Both the position numbers and the translations under genes were made by a program. This document shows positions 14,015-16,940 of a stretch of 16,940 bases of DNA, one piece after another. The notes under the pieces were generated by a model. It was not told the origin of the DNA. It saw only the letters and a program-made list of their open reading frames with translations, and did no database searches. Numbering within the stretch: position 1 is the stretch's first letter; each line of letters opens with the position of its first letter. This DNA comes from Acidobacteriota bacterium (lineage in GTDB: Bacteria; Acidobacteriota; Terriglobia; Acidiferrales; UBA7541): positions 1 to 16,940 of the forward strand of contig PMOP01000481.1 in the NCBI GenBank assembly GCA_003161495.1. The letters are read 5' to 3'.

Positions 14015-15013
14015 CTACGACTTCGTCTTTTGCGGCGCACGAGAGGCTGACACGGGTAACTCGGCATCCGCGGAAGCGCTGGGCGGTGTCAGTGCGGCGC
14101 GTTTATCTACACGAGCGATACAGGAAAGCAGATACTCTATTTCGTCTTTGGCACGTGAAGAGAGAACCGCCGCAGGTTTTCGCTGCGTGTCCGAGGCCAG
14201 TACGCCGCGGCGCATCAAAACATATTTTCGCACCGCAAGACCTATTCCGGCCTGTTGCTCGTAGCGAACCAGCGGAAGGTGAGCATTGAAAATGTCATGC
14301 GCTGTGTCGCGCTGGCCGGCTGCGTTAAGTCGAACCACATCCACCAGCATCTCCGGAAAACAGTACCCGGTCATGGCCCCATCGGCGCCGCGCTCGACCT
14401 CAAAATCGAGAAAAAGGCCGCCATTGCCGCAGAGAATCGAAATGTGGCGCATCGATCCGTCACGCTCGAAACCCCGCAGGGTCGAAATCTTCTCGAGGCC
14501 AGGCCAATCCTCGTGCTTGAGCATGACGCAGGAGGAATTTTCGTTGACAATGCGGCGGATCACACCGGGCGTCATGACCACGGTAAAAGTAAGCGGGTAG
14601 TCCTGAATGACAAAGGGCACGTCCGGGCCGATGGCCTCTGCAGCCTGACGGTAGTAGGTCACAATCTGGTCATCCGTCCTCAATTGGACAGGCGGTGCAA
14701 TCATGACTCCGGCGGCTCCGGCATCCATGACCGCCCGCGAAAGCGATCGCATCGCCGCGAAGCCCGGTGACGAGACGCCCACCACAACAGGCACGCTGGA
14801 CTGGCTGATGACGCGCGAAGCCACTTCCACGGCTTCCTGCTCGTCGAGCTTCGGTGCCTCTCCCATCTGGCCCAGCACGGTGATGCCAGTGGCGCCACCT
14901 TCAATATAGAAATCGACCATTCGATCGATGGAACGCACGTCAATGCTGCCATCCACAAGAAAAGGGGTGGTCGCAATGACATAGACGCCGTGAGCACTGC
15001 TGTCAATTCGCAT
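14015..15013 (-). CDS. DHDPS/NAL-family Schiff-base lyase, not a typical DapA
   Basis: A 332-residue TIM-barrel protein of the dihydrodipicolinate synthase / N-acetylneuraminate lyase superfamily. The Schiff-base lysine is K166 in SCVMLKHEDWPG and the tyrosine that assists is Y139 in FVIQDYPLTF. The signature GTTGE (DapA) or GSTGE (NanA) is GQMGE here (48-52), so the keto-acid carboxylate site is altered and lysine biosynthesis is unlikely. A 2-keto acid aldolase or dehydratase role in catabolism is more plausible from the adjacent MFS transporter. About 30 C-terminal residues after VDKRAALTP are Ser/Ala/Pro-rich and outside the fold. ATG 15013 begins MRIDSSAHGVYVIATTPF, matching the family; GTG 15100 would add 29 unconserved residues. 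Only a weak GGA-type ribosome site precedes it. It is the first gene of the leftward cluster. Confidence 0.88.
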   Translation of the reverse strand: MRIDSSAHGVYVIATTPFLVDGSIDVRSIDRMVDFYIEGGATGITVLGQMGEAPKLDEQEAVEVASRVISQSSVPVVVGVSSPGFAAMRSLSRAVMDAGAAGVMIAPPVQLRTDDQIVTYYRQAAEAIGPDVPFVIQDYPLTFTVVMTPGVIRRIVNENSSCVMLKHEDWPGLEKISTLRGFERDGSMRHISILCGNGGLFLDFEVERGADGAMTGYCFPEMLVDVVRLNAAGQRDTAHDIFNAHLPLVRYEQQAGIGLAVRKYVLMRRGVLASDTQRKPAAVLSSRAKDEIEYLLSCIARVDKRAALTPPSASADAELPVSASRAPQKTKS

Positions 15014-15287
15014 GAAATTTTCCAACGGAATCCGGACAGGATTAGTTTTACGTGGAATTTCCGGCCCTGCGTATCCTAACCTTTCTTCCACTTCCGGCAC
15101 AAGGAACTAACAGAGCAGGCCGCAGTACGGTCAGATGTTGTTTTTTTTAAAACTTTCAGGAATAAAACAGTCTGCATGGCCCATCGGGTTTCCTCGCAGC
15201 AGGGCTATGCAGGGCTCTACAATTGCCACAAAATAGCATTGTGGAGCATTGATGGTTATATTACTAATAGACACACTTATATAGTTA
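15014..15287. other. intergenic region between lyase gene and tRNA-Ser
   Basis: This should carry the promoter of the leftward catabolic cluster. On the minus strand TTGTGC and TAGGAT are 18 bases apart, about 60 bases upstream of the lyase start, a weak -35/-10 candidate. A T8 run at 15141-15148 and a CCACAA/TTGTGG hairpin at 15226-15244 (downstream of the tRNA) are present; neither forms a convincing terminator. No gene is seen. Confidence 0.4.
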
Positions 15288-15377
<90 letters not shown>

Positions 15378-15395
15378 ACCGGATGAAGCTCAATC

Positions 15396-15404
15396 AGACT
15401 AGCA
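15396..15404 (-). promoter_or_regulatory. possible extended -10 box for tRNA-Ser
   Basis: TGCTAGTCT on the minus strand fits the extended -10 pattern (TGnTAnnnT) and ends 18 bases before the tRNA 5' end, giving a short leader. The -35 region is weak and overlaps a perfect 14-base palindrome at 15409-15422. Confidence 0.35.
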
Positions 15405-15408
15405 CAAA

Positions 15409-15422
15409 CTTCCGGCCGGAAG
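15409..15422. repeat. perfect 14-base palindrome upstream of tRNA-Ser
   Basis: CTTCCGGCCGGAAG is a perfect palindrome located where the -35 element of the tRNA promoter would be. It may be a protein-binding site or chance in GC-rich sequence. Confidence 0.4.
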
Positions 15423-15634
15423 AAATTTGCGGCCGCCCTGTATTCCTCGAAATGAGTTGCAAATGAACATCCGTATTGGGCGGCTTTATGCCAGGTGAAA
15501 ACACGGGCAATAATGGCCTCATTCTTTTTGTGCGTATCAGGTTTGTCCATGAACGGGGCGGGCTTTCGCTTGCGCTTTTCTGATTCGGGATCGTGTTCTC
15601 CTAAAATTCGAGCTCCTCCTGTAGAATCCCTCCT

Positions 15635-15639
15635 GGAGG
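15635..15639 (+). promoter_or_regulatory. Shine-Dalgarno fixing the SDR start
   Basis: GGAGG, 5 bases before ATG 15645. It selects this start over an upstream in-frame reading from 15495, whose translation shows no SDR homology. Confidence 0.7.
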
Positions 15640-15644
15640 GCGGC

Positions 15645-16439
15645 ATGAATCACTGGCATGGAAAGTGGGCGTTGATCACCGGCGCGAGCGCCGGGATCGG
15701 CACGGCTATGGCGCGGGAACTGGCGGCGGGAGGAACGAATCTGGTGCTGACGGCGCGGCGACGCGATCGCCTGGTAGGGCTCGCGGCGGAACTCAGCACG
15801 AAACATGGAGTTCGCACGCTGGTTTGCGTCGCGGACCTGGCGCAGGCGCTCGGCCCTCAGCAGATTTTTTCGTTCACGGAAGAAAAACAGATCGCGATTG
15901 ACTTGCTTGTGAACAACGCCGGCTTTGGAGCCTATGGAGAATTCCACAAAGTGCCCCTCGAACGGCTTGTCGAAATGACGCAGGTGAATGTGACGGCGGT
16001 TGTGCATATGACGCATCTTTATTTGCCCGGAATGATTGCGCGCGGCGGCGGAGATATCCTGATCGTGGCCTCCACTGCGGCGTTTCAGGCAGTGCCTTAC
16101 ATCTCAACGTATGCCGCGACGAAAACATTCGATTTGCATTTCGCCGAAGGCCTCGCAGAAGAGGTGCGACAGTACGGCGTCCGTGTTTGCGCGCTTTGCC
16201 CCGGCTCCACGGAGACGGAATTTTTTCAAGTTGCGGGACAGCGCAACCACACGCGGCGCGCGCCGGAAACGGCGGAGAAAGTTGCGCACGTGGGGCTTGC
16301 GGCGCTCGCCGCGGGAAAAAGTTCGGTGATTTCCGGATTCAAGAATTGGCTGGGCGCGGAAACAATTCGCATGGTGCCGCGCCGGATGGTTGCGCGAATT
16401 GCCGCGGGGATCTTCCGTCCGAAGGAAAACCACGGGTAA
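15645..16439 (+). CDS. classical SDR-family NAD(P)-dependent oxidoreductase
   Basis: A 264-residue classical short-chain dehydrogenase with every motif intact: cofactor loop TGASAGIG (12-19), TARRRDRL after beta-2 (Arg residues suggest NADP preference), NNAG (90-93), Ser143 in VASTAAF, and Y156-AAT-K160. CPGSTETEFF (positions about 185-194) follows. The form and the basic tail (MVPRRMVARIAAGIFRPKE) resemble the DltE/YqjQ-like SDR group; substrates of that group are mostly unknown. The gene has a strong GGAGG site and is followed after 28 bases by a small cupin gene, so the two may be co-transcribed. It is unrelated in sequence style to the atypical SDR at 13175-13960. Confidence 0.92.
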   Translation: MNHWHGKWALITGASAGIGTAMARELAAGGTNLVLTARRRDRLVGLAAELSTKHGVRTLVCVADLAQALGPQQIFSFTEEKQIAIDLLVNNAGFGAYGEFHKVPLERLVEMTQVNVTAVVHMTHLYLPGMIARGGGDILIVASTAAFQAVPYISTYAATKTFDLHFAEGLAEEVRQYGVRVCALCPGSTETEFFQVAGQRNHTRRAPETAEKVAHVGLAALAAGKSSVISGFKNWLGAETIRMVPRRMVARIAAGIFRPKENHG

Positions 16440-16467
16440 AAGATTTGTTGCGTGAGCGCAAAACAAA

Positions 16468-16740
16468 ATGGCCGACGATCAAAAATCAGTGGAACGCCAG
16501 CTGCACGCGGAAGGATTTCTTCACACCTATGTGTGGCAAGATGGGCCGAACGCCTTTTATCCGGACCACACGCATGCCGTTGAGACAGCGCACATCCTCC
16601 TTGATGGCGAAATGACACTGACCTACAGCGGGGAAATTCATACTTTCAGGGCGGGAGAACGATGCGACCTGCCGGCCGGCGCTGTCCATTCCGCGAAAAT
16701 GGGACCGCGCGGGTGCAAGTATCTGGTTGGGGAGAAGTAG
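16468..16740 (+). CDS. small single-domain cupin protein
   Basis: A 90-residue protein that is essentially one cupin beta-barrel. Motif 1 is PDHTHAVETAHILLDGE (32-48), with metal-ligand candidates H34, H36 and E39; motif 2 is RCDLPAGAVHSAKMG, with H74. Between them lies LTYSGEIHTFRAGE. Such short cupins bind a metal ion and can be enzymes, sugar-binding or storage folds; no specific function can be read. The ATG at 16468 has no clear Shine-Dalgarno, which suggests translation coupled to the SDR gene ending 28 bases upstream. The stop is followed by an imperfect hairpin (16745-16767) and a MITE-like repeat. Confidence 0.82.
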   Translation: MADDQKSVERQLHAEGFLHTYVWQDGPNAFYPDHTHAVETAHILLDGEMTLTYSGEIHTFRAGERCDLPAGAVHSAKMGPRGCKYLVGEK

Positions 16741-16744
16741 GAGT

Positions 16745-16767
16745 AGCAGGCGCTTCACACGCTGCTG
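16745..16767 (+). terminator. weak candidate terminator after the cupin gene
   Basis: AGCAGGCG and CGCTGCT flank a short loop, giving a stem with one bulged base, followed by AAAAAGTATTTTATTTTG. The downstream stretch is AT-rich but is not a clean T run, so termination would be inefficient at best. Confidence 0.3.
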
Positions 16768-16780
16768 AAAAAGTATTTTA

Positions 16781-16874
16781 TTTTGTAATTCCGAGCGAAG
16801 CGAGGAATCCCTCTGTGATTGAATACGAAGAAAGAGAGATTCCTCGGCGCGCAGCGCGCCTCGGAATGACAAAA
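16781..16874. repeat. MITE-like palindromic intergenic repeat
   Basis: A 94-base element with imperfect inverted ends: TTTTGTAATTCCGAG at the left and the reverse complement of TTTTGTCATTCCGAG at the right (one mismatch). Inner arms GAGGAATCCCTCT and AGAGAGATTCCTC also pair with one mismatch. The core arms differ (CGAAGC versus a GCGCGC-rich segment). The 'CATTCCGAG...GAGGAATC' type is a familiar dispersed palindrome in several bacterial phyla. It encodes nothing and lies 40 bases after the cupin stop. No target-site duplication is obvious. Confidence 0.75.
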
Positions 16875-16940
16875 CTTTAAGTTTTTCCGCAAACTGTTCA
16901 GCCTGTTAGTTTTGATTTTCGTCGGGCCGGAAGAGGCCAC

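Noticed and set aside
15201..15220. GCAGGGCT repeated twice within 20 bases, as the start of a repeat array
   Set aside because: Only two copies with no regular spacing beyond; not a CRISPR or tandem array.
15226..15244. CCACAA/TTGTGG hairpin downstream of tRNA-Ser
   Set aside because: The 6-bp AT-containing stem is not followed by a T run on the tRNA strand.
16755..16940. minus-strand ORF reaching the right edge
   Set aside because: Most of it is the palindromic repeat translated, the 3' end is repeat-derived, and no domain is seen; a gene beyond the edge cannot be excluded.

Overview
The window looks like a chromosomal segment of an environmental, soil-type bacterium. Codon style, a PilZ/TonB-domain fusion, a secreted NHL-repeat protein and an intergenic palindromic repeat of the 'ATTCCGAG...GAGGAATC' kind together suggest Acidobacteriota. 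This is an inference from style; no rRNA or other phylogenetic marker is present.

Region 1 (1-5711, + strand) is a glycan-initiation operon: a GT4 glycosyltransferase cut by the left edge, a small PglC-type phosphoglycosyl transferase, a PglD-type acetyltransferase, a PglE-type PLP aminotransferase and a membrane-bound PglF-type 4,6-dehydratase. The first three junctions are ATGA overlaps or a 4-base gap, so these genes are translationally packed; pglF follows after about 230 bases. Together they encode the route from UDP-GlcNAc to UDP-N,N'-diacetylbacillosamine (or a close relative), its transfer to undecaprenyl phosphate, and probably the next sugar. No flippase or oligosaccharyltransferase is visible, so the final acceptor (protein, O-antigen or exopolysaccharide) is unknown.

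Region 2 (5773-8414) holds two convergent genes. One is a FecR-like membrane protein (+). The other (-) is a 537-residue protein with an N-terminal PilZ domain carrying intact c-di-GMP motifs, one membrane segment, a long Pro/Ala/Ser linker and a C-terminal TonB domain. An 8-C tract lies between its membrane segment and linker.

Region 3 (8415-9088) is degraded: an IS3-family transposase remnant with frame disruptions and a doubtful hypothetical ORF.

Region 4 (9089-15013, - strand) is a probable catabolic cluster read right to left: DHDPS/NAL-family lyase, SDR oxidoreductase, MFS transporter of the anion:cation symporter type, ACMSD-like amidohydrolase, then after a 420-base gap a secreted NHL-repeat beta-propeller. 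The lyase has the Schiff-base Lys and the Tyr but not the DapA GTTGE motif. The SDR lacks the usual YxxxK. The substrate cannot be read from the sequence.

Region 5 (15288-16940) has a tRNA-Ser(GGA) on the - strand, a classical SDR and a small cupin gene on the + strand, and a MITE-like palindromic repeat near the right edge.
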